The position numbers were made by a program, and so were the translations under genes. From positions 2,728,001 through 2,792,000 of the forward strand of contig NZ_CP038026.1 in the NCBI RefSeq assembly GCF_004421005.1: a stretch of DNA of 64,000 nucleotides. The letters run 5' to 3'. A model generated the notes under the pieces. The model was not told the DNA's origin, ran no database searches, and worked only from the letters and a program-made list of their open reading frames with translations. Of the stretch, positions 8,766 through 18,547 are shown in pieces. Position 1 is the stretch's first letter, and every line of letters begins with the position of its first letter. Source of the DNA: Pseudoduganella plicata. GTDB taxonomy: Bacteria; Pseudomonadota; Gammaproteobacteria; Burkholderiales; Burkholderiaceae_D.

Positions 8766-10622
8766 CTACGCCGACAGCGTGGTGTTGATCTCCTTGCCGC
8801 CCACCTTCACACGGGTCAGCTGCAGGCCCTTCACGTTGTACAGATACCAGGGCTGCTCGCCGTTGGCCGGCGTGCCGAAATCGCAGTCGCTGATCTTCAC
8901 GTTCGTCACCGGCACCACCGTCGGCATCGGCTGCGGGCCGTTGTAGTCCGATGCGACCGGGCCGAGGATGACGATGGCCTGGTAGCACGACGCCAGCGTG
9001 CCCTTCTTCGTCTTCACATTGCCCACCGTGACGTTGGAGATCTGGATATTGTCGACGACGGGTGGGCGCAGCCGCACCGTATCGGCCGTCGGCGTGTAGT
9101 CGCAGTCGAACGTGACGACGGCGCCGGCCGCCGTCGCCACCGTTTTCGACGCGATCGGCGAACCCGGCAGCGACGCGTAGAACGAAGGGCTGGTCTGCAC
9201 GCCGTTCGGAATCTTCACGTTGCGAACATAGAAGTTGCGCAGGTAGCCGCCGCGGTTCATGTTCGTCTTGAGGCGAATGGCCGTGTTCAGCGGATTGGTG
9301 GCCCAGTGCGTGTTCTCGAACACGAGGTTCTGCGCATAGACGTTCTGGATGCCGCCCGCCATTTCGCTGCCCAGCGTGACGGCCCCGTGACCGCTGTGCA
9401 TGATGCAGTCCTGGATGACGATGTTCTGCGACGGACCGTATTGCGTATCGCGGTTCTTGCCCGCCTTGATGGCGATGCAGTCGTCGCCTGCGTCGAACGT
9501 GCAGCCTTCGATCAGCACCATGTCGCAGCTTTCCGGGTCGAAGCCGTCGCTGTTCGGGCCATGGCTCTCCGCATGTACGTTGCGGATGGCGATGTTGCGG
9601 CAATGGACCGGGTGGTGCTGCCAGAACGGCGTGTGAATCACGTGATACCCGGCCAGCAGCACGTTGGTGCAGCCGATCAGGTGCACCATCGACGGACGCA
9701 GGTAGTGACCCAGGCCGAACACGCGCTTTGCCAGCGGCACGCCCGCTTCCGACAGCGCCGGCAGGTACTGCTCGTCGGCGCGCCACTTGTCGCCCTCGCC
9801 CTGGATCAGCAGGCGCTCGGCTTCCGTCAGGTGCGGCGCCACGTCCAGCAGCGACTTCGGATTGACCGGATTGGCGATGCGCTGGTTGATCTTGCCGGGC
9901 GCGTCGCCCGGCGTATTGGCCTGCGAGACGGGATTGATCGTGCGGTTCTTGCCTTTCCACGTCCACCAGCAGTCGGTGCTGCCAGCGAACGGCACGCCGC
10001 CCTGCCCGTTCAATGTGCTGGTCCAGTCCTCGCCGGTCAGCGCGATATTGTCCTGCCCATACGCGTAGATCATCGACGCGAAGTTCAGGCAGTCGTTGCT
10101 TTGCCAGCGCGTGATGACCAGCTTGCCGTTGCTGCCGCAATCGAAATCGCCATATTTCGCGTAGTCGCGCGGGTCGTTGCTGAAGTAGACGTGCGCGCCC
10201 TTTTTCAGGTGCACGTGCACGTTCGACAGCAGCACGATCGGTCCCGCCACGTACCAGTTCCCCGCCGGGATCACGACGCGGCCGCCGCCTGCCTTGTGGC
10301 AAGCCGCGATGGCTGCCGCGATCGCGGCATAGCAATCCTTCGAGCCCGGTGCCTGGGTGTCCACCGTCGCCTGGTCGTCGTGCGACACCCAGGCCTTCAC
10401 CTTCGCCAGCCGGCACGGCGCGGCGCCGAACCCGGTGATGACGAAGTCCTGGTCGCGAAATTTCAACGGCTTCGACAGCGTGTCGGCGATCTCTTTCGCC
10501 CGCGCCCATGGGTCTTCCGCGATGGCGGCGCCCGCGCCGTTCATCGCGCCGGTGGCGGCCAGGCCGCTGGCCGATACCGCCTTCATCATCGTGCGGCGTC
10601 CCTGATTGACCGTGGTTCTCAT
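8766..10622 (-). CDS. Glycoside hydrolase family 28 protein (polygalacturonase-like), Tat/Sec-exported
   Basis: Hydrolyses galacturonan backbones. ATG 10622 is preceded by AAGGAA and follows the pectin methylesterase stop by 10 bp. The N-terminus MRTTVNQGRRTMMKAVSASGLAATGA looks like an export signal with a twin arginine. The protein is 618 aa, longer than simple polygalacturonases. All GH28 catalytic motifs are seen: NSDGFDPESC, GDDCIAIKAGKN, SGHGAVTLGSE and IRLKTN, within a right-handed beta-helix pattern (NVTVGNV, NVKISDC). The final gene of the minus-strand pectin operon. Likely exo-acting, by analogy with long proteobacterial GH28 proteins, but mode of action is not certain. Confidence 0.92.
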   Translation of the reverse strand: MRTTVNQGRRTMMKAVSASGLAATGAMNGAGAAIAEDPWARAKEIADTLSKPLKFRDQDFVITGFGAAPCRLAKVKAWVSHDDQATVDTQAPGSKDCYAAIAAAIAACHKAGGGRVVIPAGNWYVAGPIVLLSNVHVHLKKGAHVYFSNDPRDYAKYGDFDCGSNGKLVITRWQSNDCLNFASMIYAYGQDNIALTGEDWTSTLNGQGGVPFAGSTDCWWTWKGKNRTINPVSQANTPGDAPGKINQRIANPVNPKSLLDVAPHLTEAERLLIQGEGDKWRADEQYLPALSEAGVPLAKRVFGLGHYLRPSMVHLIGCTNVLLAGYHVIHTPFWQHHPVHCRNIAIRNVHAESHGPNSDGFDPESCDMVLIEGCTFDAGDDCIAIKAGKNRDTQYGPSQNIVIQDCIMHSGHGAVTLGSEMAGGIQNVYAQNLVFENTHWATNPLNTAIRLKTNMNRGGYLRNFYVRNVKIPNGVQTSPSFYASLPGSPIASKTVATAAGAVVTFDCDYTPTADTVRLRPPVVDNIQISNVTVGNVKTKKGTLASCYQAIVILGPVASDYNGPQPMPTVVPVTNVKISDCDFGTPANGEQPWYLYNVKGLQLTRVKVGGKEINTTLSA

Positions 10623-10632
10623 CGTGTATTCC

Positions 10633-12114
10633 TTATTCGTCTGCATTGTTGAATTCCGCCAGATAGATGTCCTTCGGTGCCGGGGGCCCGTCATAGCCGA
10701 GGTCCCGGACCGGATCGATGCCCGCCTTGCGCAGGTTGTTCCAGAAATCGTCAGAGGTAAACTGGGCCGGCCGGTGCGACAGCGTGCCCGCGCGGTTCCA
10801 TTCCGACCAGGGCCGTTGGCGGTCGATATGCCGGCCGATGGTCGAATTCACGACGATCATCTTGCCCACCGTCTCCAGCACCGTCGGCGTAATCGTGCCT
10901 TTTGGCTTGCGGTACACACTCTCGGCGCCCAGCACGCACCGATAGCCCGGGACGTCCACCGGCGCGTACGGCGAGCAGCGCGAGTTGTGGAACCACTGGC
11001 GCGCAAGATGAAACTTGCCAGCCAGCGCGTTGGGCGAGCCGTCGCTGGTGAAGCGGACCGTGTCGAACACGAAGCCGTACTTCGTTTTCCAGTTGGTGTT
11101 GGGCGCGCCCACGTAGGACATGGTGCGGTCGCCCAGCGAACGGACTTCGCTGCGGTAGAAATAGGCCGTGGTGTCGCCGAAGATGAAGTCGACGTCGCCT
11201 TCGATGTACGAGCGGTGGAAGAAGCTGCGCGCCGTGACGCGCGTCTCGGCCGACTTCAGGTACAGCGTGTCCTGGAAGCCGATCAGGCGCACGTTCTCGA
11301 ACTGCGCCTTGTCAGCGCCCTCCACCGTCAGCGCCACCGCCTGGTGATGCACCTTGTTGATCTGCGCATCGGGCGCGCTGTTGCCGCAGGCGCGTTCGCC
11401 GCACTCCTCGCGGGCATTGCCCGTCGCCTTGTTGTACGAGTTCTCGAACGTCAGGTTGCGCGCCTGGAAGCCGTGATTGCGTACCCACACCGTCATCGTG
11501 CCGCTGGTCGAGATATTGCCGCTGCGCTCGCGCACCAGCGCATGCATTTCCTGGATCGACGGATCGACACTGGCGAACTGCGCGCCGAACTGTTTGACGT
11601 AGTCGCCTGGGGCCACCGCCGCGTCCAGCCCCGCTGTGATGACGGTATCGGCCGCGCTCCTGCCTTCGCCGTACAGCGTGATCGGCCGGGACGACGCCGG
11701 GACGTATACCAATTCGCGGTAGGTACCCGGTTTCACCAGGATGTACACGCGCTGCCCGCTTGCGGCGCCGCCATCGCTGACAGCCCGGCTGACGGCGTCC
11801 TGCACGCGGTTGAACGTACGCCTGCCATCGGCGCGCGCTGCCGCGTCGACAACGTAGTCGGCCTTGAAGACGGCACCCCGCGCCAGCGGGTCGGCCAGCG
11901 GGTCCCATGGATCGACGGTCTCGCTGCCGGCGCGGCCCGTGGTTCGCAGCACGTTGGCGATCGTCACCTGGCGGCCGATCTCGGGCGGCAATTGCGGTCG
12001 CACGACGGGCGTCGCGGCGATATCGCCTTGCGAAGACGTCATCGGTGCCTGACACCCGGCCGCGAGAAGCATCAGTGCGAATGCCGGTACAGCGGCGGTC
12101 CGGCGCGCCCTCAC
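10633..12114 (-). CDS. Pectin methylesterase (carbohydrate esterase family 8), lipoprotein
   Basis: Removes methyl esters from pectin so that polygalacturonase can act. The start is GTG 12114, overlapping the TGA of the upstream acetylesterase (GTGA), so translation is coupled. LMLLAAGC is a lipobox, so the enzyme should be membrane-anchored. The 493-aa protein has QAVALTVEG, GFQDTLYLKS, GDVDFIFGD (two catalytic Asp) and a degenerate LARQW where LGRPW is usual. An extra Cys-containing insert lies around EECGERACGN. PemB-type cell-associated pectinesterases are the closest match. Confidence 0.92.
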   Translation of the reverse strand: MRARRTAAVPAFALMLLAAGCQAPMTSSQGDIAATPVVRPQLPPEIGRQVTIANVLRTTGRAGSETVDPWDPLADPLARGAVFKADYVVDAAARADGRRTFNRVQDAVSRAVSDGGAASGQRVYILVKPGTYRELVYVPASSRPITLYGEGRSAADTVITAGLDAAVAPGDYVKQFGAQFASVDPSIQEMHALVRERSGNISTSGTMTVWVRNHGFQARNLTFENSYNKATGNAREECGERACGNSAPDAQINKVHHQAVALTVEGADKAQFENVRLIGFQDTLYLKSAETRVTARSFFHRSYIEGDVDFIFGDTTAYFYRSEVRSLGDRTMSYVGAPNTNWKTKYGFVFDTVRFTSDGSPNALAGKFHLARQWFHNSRCSPYAPVDVPGYRCVLGAESVYRKPKGTITPTVLETVGKMIVVNSTIGRHIDRQRPWSEWNRAGTLSHRPAQFTSDDFWNNLRKAGIDPVRDLGYDGPPAPKDIYLAEFNNADE

Positions 12115-12911
12115 TGCCCTTCCTCCGGGCGGAATTCCGTCGCGATGGCGGGAATGGCCGCCTTGATTTCTCGCTCGACCATGCGGGCAAAGTAGGCCGC
12201 GCCCTTGGCGCCCACGTGGGTATAGTCGAATGCGCTCTTGGCCGCGCCCTGCGGCTCCACCGTCGCGGCCGATCCTGCCGGCGCAGGCAGCGCCGCCGGC
12301 TTCGGCGCGACGGCCAGCGTGTCCGCCTCATCCGGCCCCATGGCCTGCACGGCGGCGACGCTGTCCGCATTCAGGTCCAGCAGCGGCACCTTTTTGTCCT
12401 GAGCGACGGTGCGGATCACGTTCGCCCACGGCTGCAGGTTGTTTTCCAGCTTGCCGTCCTTGAAGCTGCGTCGCGTCAGGGGCGTCACCAGCACCGGCGT
12501 GGCGCCCAGTGCCTTGACCTCGTCCACATAGCGCGCCATGTTGACGGGGAATTCCGTCTTCAGGTCCGTCGAACGGCCAGGCTTGCCCGGCTGGTCGTTG
12601 TGGCCGAACTGGATCAACACATAAGTGGCGCGGTAGGCGGCGCTGCCCTTGAGCAGGCCCTGCACCTCGTTCCAGCGGCCTTCGGCGCGGAAGCTGCCGG
12701 AGCTGCGGCCTCCCTTGGCCAGGTTGATGCACGTATCGGCGCGGATGACGCGCGCGCAGAATGCGTCGCCATAGCCGCTGGCGGTCGCCATCGTCGAATC
12801 GCCGACGAGGATGAAGCGGACCGGCTTCGTGTCTGCGGCCTGCGCGGCCGTCATGCCGGCCAGCGCGAACGCGGCGGCGGCGGCTCGACAGGTTATTGAT
12901 CGATAGGTCAT
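12111..12911 (-). CDS. SGNH-hydrolase, rhamnogalacturonan acetylesterase-like (CE12)
   Basis: Deacetylates pectic polysaccharide. ATG 12911 has GGAGA 6 bp upstream and gives a clear signal peptide (MTYRSITCRAAAAAFALAG ... AQA). SGNH blocks are all present: GDSTMA (catalytic Ser), NLAKGGRSS (Gly), FGHND (Asn) and DYTHVGAKG (Asp/His). The mature protein has an insert of about 25 residues rich in Pro/Ala (PKPAALPAPAGSA) between the core and the last block. Substrate assignment rests on family motif and on the pectinesterase and polygalacturonase directly downstream. Confidence 0.88.
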   Translation of the reverse strand: MTYRSITCRAAAAAFALAGMTAAQAADTKPVRFILVGDSTMATASGYGDAFCARVIRADTCINLAKGGRSSGSFRAEGRWNEVQGLLKGSAAYRATYVLIQFGHNDQPGKPGRSTDLKTEFPVNMARYVDEVKALGATPVLVTPLTRRSFKDGKLENNLQPWANVIRTVAQDKKVPLLDLNADSVAAVQAMGPDEADTLAVAPKPAALPAPAGSAATVEPQGAAKSAFDYTHVGAKGAAYFARMVEREIKAAIPAIATEFRPEEGQ

Positions 12912-12920
12912 TGGTGTCTC

Positions 12921-12966
12921 CAAAAATAAGACGGCGCCCGCTGCGGTCCAATGCAGGCGGGCGCCG
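12921..12966 (-). terminator. Terminator/attenuator between TonB receptor and esterase genes
   Basis: On the minus strand CGGCGCCCGC (12966-12957) pairs with GCGGGCGCCG (12941-12932) and is followed by TCTTATTTTT. It sits between the receptor stop (12993) and the acetylesterase start (12911), so it may lower expression of the enzyme genes relative to the receptor. Confidence 0.75.
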
Positions 12967-12992
12967 TTCATGACAGATGCGTCAACGCTCGA

Positions 12993-15692
12993 TCAGAAAT
13001 TATAGGTCGCGCGCAGGTTGTACGAGCGGCCGATCGGGCTGGCGGCGCTGGACAGGTAGCTGAATCCGTAGCCGCTGTGGTTCGTCACCGGCGGGTCCGT
13101 ATCGAACACGTTGGTGATGCCGAAGATCAGCTGCAGGTTCTTGATGCCCTTGTAGCCCACCGTCAGGTTCCACGGCTTGTACGAATTGATGTCGCGCCAG
13201 TACTGCTGCGCCACCAGGTTCTGGTCTTCGTACGACGAGTTGTAGTTCTGCGTCGCCTGCGCCGTCCAGTCGCCTTTCGACCAGCCGAACTTCAGCGTGT
13301 GCTTCCAGCGGTAAGTGATGATCGGGAAGCTCGACGTGGTGCCGTTCGACGCGTTGCCGAAGCGGCCGATGTTCGACACCCAGGCATCGCCTTCGAACAG
13401 CTGGTTGTCGAACTTCGTCAGGTACGTGCCGTCCAGTTCCACCTTGAAGTCGCCATAGGTGCTGCTGCGCGGGAAGCGGTACGTGGCCGAGACGTCGATA
13501 CCGGCCGCCTTCTGGCCGCCCAGGTTCATCGTCGTGTTGTTGATGAACGCCAGCGTGCCGTCCGGGTTACGCACGAACAGTTCCGCATAACGGGCCGGGT
13601 CCTGGAAGTAGACCTGTTCCGGCAGGTTGGCCAGCATGTCCTTCATGCGGATATTCCAGTAGTCGAGCGACAGCGTCATCGACTTCATCGGCTCCATCAC
13701 GACACCGAGCGTGAAGCCGCGCGATTTCTCCGGCTTCAGGTTGGCGTTGGAACCCACCTGTTTCGGCAGCTGGACGTCGCAGACTTCGGACTCCACGTAG
13801 CCCGGCAGCGGCGTGCCGCTGCCGGCGACGGCCGGCGTCGCGCTCGGGCACAGGATCGGATCGTCCCAGCGCGAGCTGGTCTTGCCGGTCGCGCCAGGCA
13901 GGCGATAGCCGTAAGCGTCAAACAGGGTCGGCGCGCGGAAGCCGGTGTTGGCCGAGCCGCGGAACATCAGCGTCTTGGTCGGCTCCCAGCGGAAGCTGGC
14001 TTTCGGATTGAACGTGTTGCCGAAGTCGCTGAAGTAGTCGTCGCGGCCGGCGAAGTTCAAGGTCAGCTGCTTCGTCAACGGCACGTCCAGCTCGGCGTAC
14101 AGCGCGTAGACGTTGCGCTGGCCTTCGCCGTGCGACGCGGTGCTGTTCAGGTACTGCACTTCGTTCTGGATCGCCAGCTTGTCGTCACGCGTCGTCGTGT
14201 GGTTCACGTCGGCACCGATGGCCAGCGCCATCGAGCCGCCGGCCAGTTCCATCAGCGGACGGCTGACGGTCAGGTCGGCGCCCGTGTACGTACTGCGCGA
14301 ATCGCGGTTCTTGATGCCGTCGACGGAAATCGTCTTCAGGTAGTCACGGCCGGCCTGATCCTGAAGGCCGAATGGGTTCAACGCGCCGCTTTTCAGCCCG
14401 TCCAGCAGTCCCTGGCCGCGCACGAAGCCGCGGTCATAGTAGTTTTCGCGGTCGCTGATGCCGATCACGAGGCCGGTACGATAGTCCCACTCGCCGAACT
14501 TGCCCTCGTCGACGAACGCCAGGCGCTGGTTGACCTGCTTGTCCTTCTGCACCGCGATGCCCAGATCGGCCACCGACCACGTGACGATCAGCGGCGCGCC
14601 GTTCAGGCCCGACATGGCGGGCACGCCGCCGCTGGCACCCGGGTACCATTTCGACGACGATGGCAGCTGGGCCGTGACGCCGTTGACGGCGACCGACTGG
14701 GTCGGATTGCGCGCCGCCAGGATCTCGGACTGGCCGCGGGTGTATTCGACGGTGAACGTGTGGTCTTCGCTGAACTGCTTCGTGGCGCGGCCGTAGAAGC
14801 TCAGTTGCGAGTTCTCGTGCAGCGCGGTGCCGTATTCGGTATTGTCGATCAGGCAGGTGCTTTTCGCGCCGACGATCGAGTATGGCGCCTGGCAGCTGTC
14901 GGCGTACGGATTGCGCGCCGTCTTGTTGGCGGCCGTCGTGAAGTTGGCGGGCATGGCATAGCCGCCGCTGCCGATGGTGCGGGAACGGCCGATTTGCGCC
15001 AGGATCTCGTCCGAGCCCAGGTCCGGACGGTCCTTCGACGCCAGGCGGCTGCGCTGGTGGAAGTCGACCGTGCCGTAGACGTTCCAGCCGTCGCGGGCCA
15101 GGCTGCCTTTGCCGAAGGTCAGCGTGGCGCGCTGCTCGTCGCCGCCGCCGCTGCGCTCAGGCTCGACCCATTGGCCTGTGATCGAGCCGCCTTCGACTTC
15201 GCGCTTGGTGACGAAGTTGACGACGCCGCCGATGGCGTCGGAGCCGTAGATCGACGAGGCGCCGTCGTTCAGGATCTCCACGCGCGCCAGGGCGCTCATC
15301 GGAATCACGTCCAGGTTGGCGTAGCCCGACGAAATGGCTTCGTTGGCCAGGCGGCGGCCGTTCAGCAGCACCAGCGTGCGGTTCACGCCCAGGCCGCGCA
15401 GGTTGATGTTGGTGCCCGAGCCGGCATTGGACGGGGCCAGCGACGCCGATTGCGGCAGCGCCATCATGACGTCGGCCAGCGTGGTCAGGCCGCGCTGAGC
15501 GAATTCCTCGGCCTTGATGGTGGTGATCGGCAGGGCTTCTTCGTTGGCCAGGCGTTTGATCGACGAGCCGGTCACTTCCACTCGCTGCATCGAGGCGTCC
15601 TGCGCGGATGCCCCATTCGTCACGGCCAGCACGGCCAGTGCGATGGAGGTCAGTACCAGCCTTGGCTGACAGAGGGTTTCGCGCTTGTTCAT
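12993..15692 (-). CDS. TonB-dependent outer-membrane receptor, probably for pectin oligosaccharides
   Basis: ATG 15692 is preceded by AAGGAGA and gives a signal peptide (LVLTSIALAVLAVTNGASA). The 899-aa protein has the plug domain (TTIKAEEFAQRGLTTLADVMMALP; NINLRGLGVNRTLVLLNGRR) and then a 22-strand-type barrel ending in ...LRATYNF, the terminal aromatic residue needed for outer-membrane assembly. The plug subclass with VTGSSIKR is common among carbohydrate and peptide receptors of Xanthomonadales and Oxalobacteraceae. Location upstream of three pectin-degrading enzymes is the only evidence for substrate. Confidence 0.92.
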   Translation of the reverse strand: MNKRETLCQPRLVLTSIALAVLAVTNGASAQDASMQRVEVTGSSIKRLANEEALPITTIKAEEFAQRGLTTLADVMMALPQSASLAPSNAGSGTNINLRGLGVNRTLVLLNGRRLANEAISSGYANLDVIPMSALARVEILNDGASSIYGSDAIGGVVNFVTKREVEGGSITGQWVEPERSGGGDEQRATLTFGKGSLARDGWNVYGTVDFHQRSRLASKDRPDLGSDEILAQIGRSRTIGSGGYAMPANFTTAANKTARNPYADSCQAPYSIVGAKSTCLIDNTEYGTALHENSQLSFYGRATKQFSEDHTFTVEYTRGQSEILAARNPTQSVAVNGVTAQLPSSSKWYPGASGGVPAMSGLNGAPLIVTWSVADLGIAVQKDKQVNQRLAFVDEGKFGEWDYRTGLVIGISDRENYYDRGFVRGQGLLDGLKSGALNPFGLQDQAGRDYLKTISVDGIKNRDSRSTYTGADLTVSRPLMELAGGSMALAIGADVNHTTTRDDKLAIQNEVQYLNSTASHGEGQRNVYALYAELDVPLTKQLTLNFAGRDDYFSDFGNTFNPKASFRWEPTKTLMFRGSANTGFRAPTLFDAYGYRLPGATGKTSSRWDDPILCPSATPAVAGSGTPLPGYVESEVCDVQLPKQVGSNANLKPEKSRGFTLGVVMEPMKSMTLSLDYWNIRMKDMLANLPEQVYFQDPARYAELFVRNPDGTLAFINNTTMNLGGQKAAGIDVSATYRFPRSSTYGDFKVELDGTYLTKFDNQLFEGDAWVSNIGRFGNASNGTTSSFPIITYRWKHTLKFGWSKGDWTAQATQNYNSSYEDQNLVAQQYWRDINSYKPWNLTVGYKGIKNLQLIFGITNVFDTDPPVTNHSGYGFSYLSSAASPIGRSYNLRATYNF

Positions 15693-15998
15693 GAGTCTCG
15701 TCTCCTTGTGTTTTTCCAAATTGAGTTATGTCGTCGTCCGTGGACGGCCGGCAGTTGGAGCACCTCGCGTACTCCGTGCCGCTGCGACGAAGACCTGACA
15801 CGGGGCCAAGGTCGCACGCGGTCGATAACCGATTTGTTCGAGAAAGGAGCGCGGCAGCATGCGCGTTGAGCGCCCGTGCCGGCATACTTGACGGGGTAAC
15901 CCCGGGGTGTACGCAAGGTGTCCCTGCGCATCCTGTCTCCTCGGCGCCCCTGGTTTTTTTGGTGGGGCGCCCGTACTGCTTTTTTTTATTCTGTGCTG
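15693..15998. other. 306-bp non-coding stretch: receptor promoter region and GntR 3' flank
   Basis: No convincing gene. The left part should hold the promoter of the TonB receptor (minus strand). A hairpin GGCGCCCC (15943-15950) / GGGGCGCC (15964-15971) with a T-rich loop lies past the regulator's stop and may be its terminator, but no T tract follows on the minus strand. No copy of the TGGTCnGnCCA box found upstream of garD was seen here. Confidence 0.5.
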
Positions 15999-16700
15999 CT
16001 AGCCGCGCGAGAACGTCCTCGTCACGCGTTCGAGGTGGGCCCGCATCGCCTTGCGGGCTGCCGCCGGATCGCGCGCCGCGATGGCCTCGAAGATGCGGCG
16101 GTGGTCCTTCAGCGTTTCCTGGCGCAGCTCCTCCGTCTGGAAATGCTCTTTCAGCTTGTGCCACAGGCGCCCGCGCTGGTCCCACAGGTATTCCAGCGCG
16201 CCCGCCATGGCGCCATTGCCTGTGGCGCGGCCGATCGCCAGGTGGAATGCGCGGTCGGCCCCTTCGTTGGTGGTCTTGTTGGCGTGGTGCGCCTCCATGT
16301 CCTCCACCGCCTTCAGGATCGCGTCGATCTGGCTGTCCGTCGCCGTGCGCGCGGCCATCGCGGCGATCTCGCCTTCGATCAGGCGCCGCGCCGACAGCAC
16401 TTCGAACGGCCCCGGTCCCGCTTCAGGCAGGTTCGATGCCGGTTCCGGCACCTCGCTGACGTAGACACCCGACCCGCCCCGCACCTCGATCACGCCGCCC
16501 AGCTCCAGCGCGATCAGCGCTTCGCGCAGCGAGGCGCGGCTGACCGCCAGCTTGGTCGCCAGATCGCGCTCGGACGGCAGGCGCGCGCCGGGCCGGATGC
16601 CCTCGGCGGCGATCAGCGCCACGATGCGGTCCGCCACAACCCGGTACAGCCGCGGTTCGTGGCTGGCCTGCTCCGGCGCTGTGCTGACCTTCTTGTGCAT
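15999..16700 (-). CDS. GntR-family transcriptional regulator, FCD (FadR-like) subgroup
   Basis: A 233-aa regulator. The N-terminal winged helix ([48 protein letters not shown] in pieces) is classic GntR: LPSERDLA and SRASLREAL are recognisable. The C-terminal all-helical FCD domain has [11 protein letters not shown] and [21 protein letters not shown], carrying metal/ligand-binding His residues. Related proteins (UxuR/ExuR/GudR-like) sense uronates or aldarates. It is transcribed divergently from garD-udh, with three operator-like boxes in between, so it probably controls this locus in response to galacturonate or galactarate (inference). Confidence 0.92.
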   Translation of the reverse strand: MHKKVSTAPEQASHEPRLYRVVADRIVALIAAEGIRPGARLPSERDLATKLAVSRASLREALIALELGGVIEVRGGSGVYVSEVPEPASNLPEAGPGPFEVLSARRLIEGEIAAMAARTATDSQIDAILKAVEDMEAHHANKTTNEGADRAFHLAIGRATGNGAMAGALEYLWDQRGRLWHKLKEHFQTEELRQETLKDHRRIFEAIAARDPAAARKAMRAHLERVTRTFSRG

Positions 16701-16748
16701 CCTGGCGTCTCTTTCCGTTGCAGAGTATTGCTCTGCATTATTGTCATC

Positions 16749-16800
16749 TGGTCAGGCCATTCTAAAGCGGTCAGACCAAAATCGCAATGTGGACTAGCCA
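16749..16800. promoter_or_regulatory. Three operator-like boxes for the FCD-GntR regulator
   Basis: Three 11-bp near-palindromes follow each other: TGGTCAGGCCA (16749-16759), CGGTCAGACCA (16768-16778) and TGGACTAGCCA (16790-16800). They lie 49-100 bp upstream of the regulator's start codon and 112-163 bp upstream of garD's, between the divergent genes. The GGTC-n-GACC core is the usual form of FadR-subgroup GntR sites. A half-copy (TGGTCA) occurs at 18509-18514 upstream of udh. Confidence 0.6.
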
Positions 16801-16911
16801 AAAATATTCGGCTCTGTCATACTGAAGTCATCAGACAACACACCGTGGCGCCCTTCTGCGTTGCAACTTCGCAACAAGAACATCACGTCGCGGCCCCTCC
16901 CAGGATTGAAG

Positions 16912-18470
16912 ATGACAGCGAGCACTCCGCGCCGTATCCACATGCACGACAACGACAATGTGGCGATCGTCGTCAACGATGGCGGTCTGCCCGCGGGCAC
17001 CGTCTTCGCCGACGGCCTGACCCTGGTCGAGGGCGTCCCGCAAGGCCACAAGGTCGCGTTGACGGACCTGGCGCTGGGCGATCCCGTGATCCGCTACAAC
17101 GTGACCATCGGCCGCGCCGCGAAGGCGATCCCGAAAGGCAGCTGGGTTTCCGAACAGCTGCTGGAAATGCCCCCGCGCGCGAACTGGACAACCTGCCAAT
17201 CGCCACGATCAAGCCCGAACCGCTGCCGCCGCTGGAGGGCTACACGTTCCAGGGTTACCGCAACGAGGATGGCTCGGTTGGCACCCGCAACATCCTGGCC
17301 ATCACGACGACCGTGCAGTGCGTCTCGGGCGTGGTCGACTTCGCCGTCAAGCGCATCAAGGCCGAACTGCTGCCGCGTTATCCGAACGTGGACGACGTGG
17401 TGGGCCTCGAGCACACCTACGGCTGCGGCGTGGCGATCGACGCGCCCAACGCGATGGTGCCGATCCGCACGCTGCACAACATCAGCAAGAACCCGAATTT
17501 CGGCGGCCAGGCCATGGTTGTCTCGCTGGGCTGCGAAAAGCTGCAGCCCACGCGCCTGTTCCCGAAAGGCTCGATCCCGATTCGCAAGGCCGACAACACG
17601 ATCGCCGACGAGGCGCCCGTGGTCTGCCTGCAGGACAACCATCACGTGGGCTTCATGTCGATGATCGATTCGATCATGCAGACGGCCGAACAGCAGCTCG
17701 AAGTGCTGAACCGCCGCCAGCGCGAGACCTGCTCCGCGGCCGACCTGGTCGTTGGCGTGCAGTGCGGCGGCAGTGACGCGTTCTCCGGCGTGACGGCCAA
17801 TCCGACCGTGGGTTTTGCGACCGACCTTCTGGTGCGCGCCGGCGCCACCGTGATGTTCTCGGAAGTGACGGAAGTGCGCGACGGGATCGACCAGCTGACG
17901 TCGCGCGCCGTCAACGAGGAAGTCGCGCAGGCGATGATCCGCGAAATGGACTGGTACGACCAGTACCTCAAGCGCGGCGGCGTGGACCGCAGCGCCAACA
18001 CGACGCCAGGCAACAAGAAGGGCGGTCTGTCGAACATCGTCGAGAAGGCGATGGGGTCGATCGTCAAGTCCGGCAGCAGCCCGATCTCCGGCGTGCTGTC
18101 CCCTGGCGAGAAGCTGACGACAAAGGGTTTGATCTACGCGGCCACGCCGGCATCGGACTTCATCTGCGGCACCTTGCAGCTGGCCGCCGGCATGAACCTG
18201 CACATCTTCACGACGGGCCGCGGCACGCCGTATGGCCTGGCCGAAGTCCCCGTCATCAAGGTCGCGACGCGCGACGACCTGGCGCGCCGCTGGCATGACC
18301 TGATGGATGTCAACGCGGGCCGTATCGCCACGGGCGAGGCAACGATCGAAAGCGTGGGCTGGGAGCTGTTCCGGCTGATGCTCGATGTCGCCAGCGGCAA
18401 GAAGACGTGGGCCGAGCACTGGAAGCTGCACAATGCGCTGGTGCTGTTCAATCCGGCGCCGGTGACCTGA
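16912..18470 (+). pseudogene. garD: Galactarate dehydratase, interrupted by an apparent 1-base frameshift
   Basis: Dehydrates galactarate to 5-keto-4-deoxyglucarate, the step after uronate dehydrogenase. The N-terminal SAF-like part ([19 protein letters not shown] ... [15 protein letters not shown]) reads from ATG 16912 (AGGA upstream). At a run of five C (17170-17174) it switches frame. The remainder ([23 protein letters not shown] through [14 protein letters not shown]) is open in another frame to 18470 and matches the GarD/UxaA core, including [18 protein letters not shown] and [16 protein letters not shown]. One extra C would restore ...[12 protein letters not shown].... Either a real inactivating deletion or a homopolymer sequencing error; all residues downstream look under selection, favouring an error or very recent loss. 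Confidence 0.85.
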
Positions 18471-18547
18471 TGTACTCGCGCGGCTGAGCGGACGCCGGGG
18501 TGGATATCTGGTCAAATAATGGCTAAATCAAAAGGGACTCCAAACAC

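Noticed and set aside
8721..10652. Long plus-strand open frame opposite the GH28 gene
   Set aside because: Same shadow pattern; the opposite strand has all GH28 catalytic motifs.
12951..15869. Long plus-strand open frame (~970 codons) opposite the TonB receptor
   Set aside because: Arg/His/Ala-rich low-complexity translation, the usual shadow of a GC-rich gene; the minus-strand protein has full family motifs.
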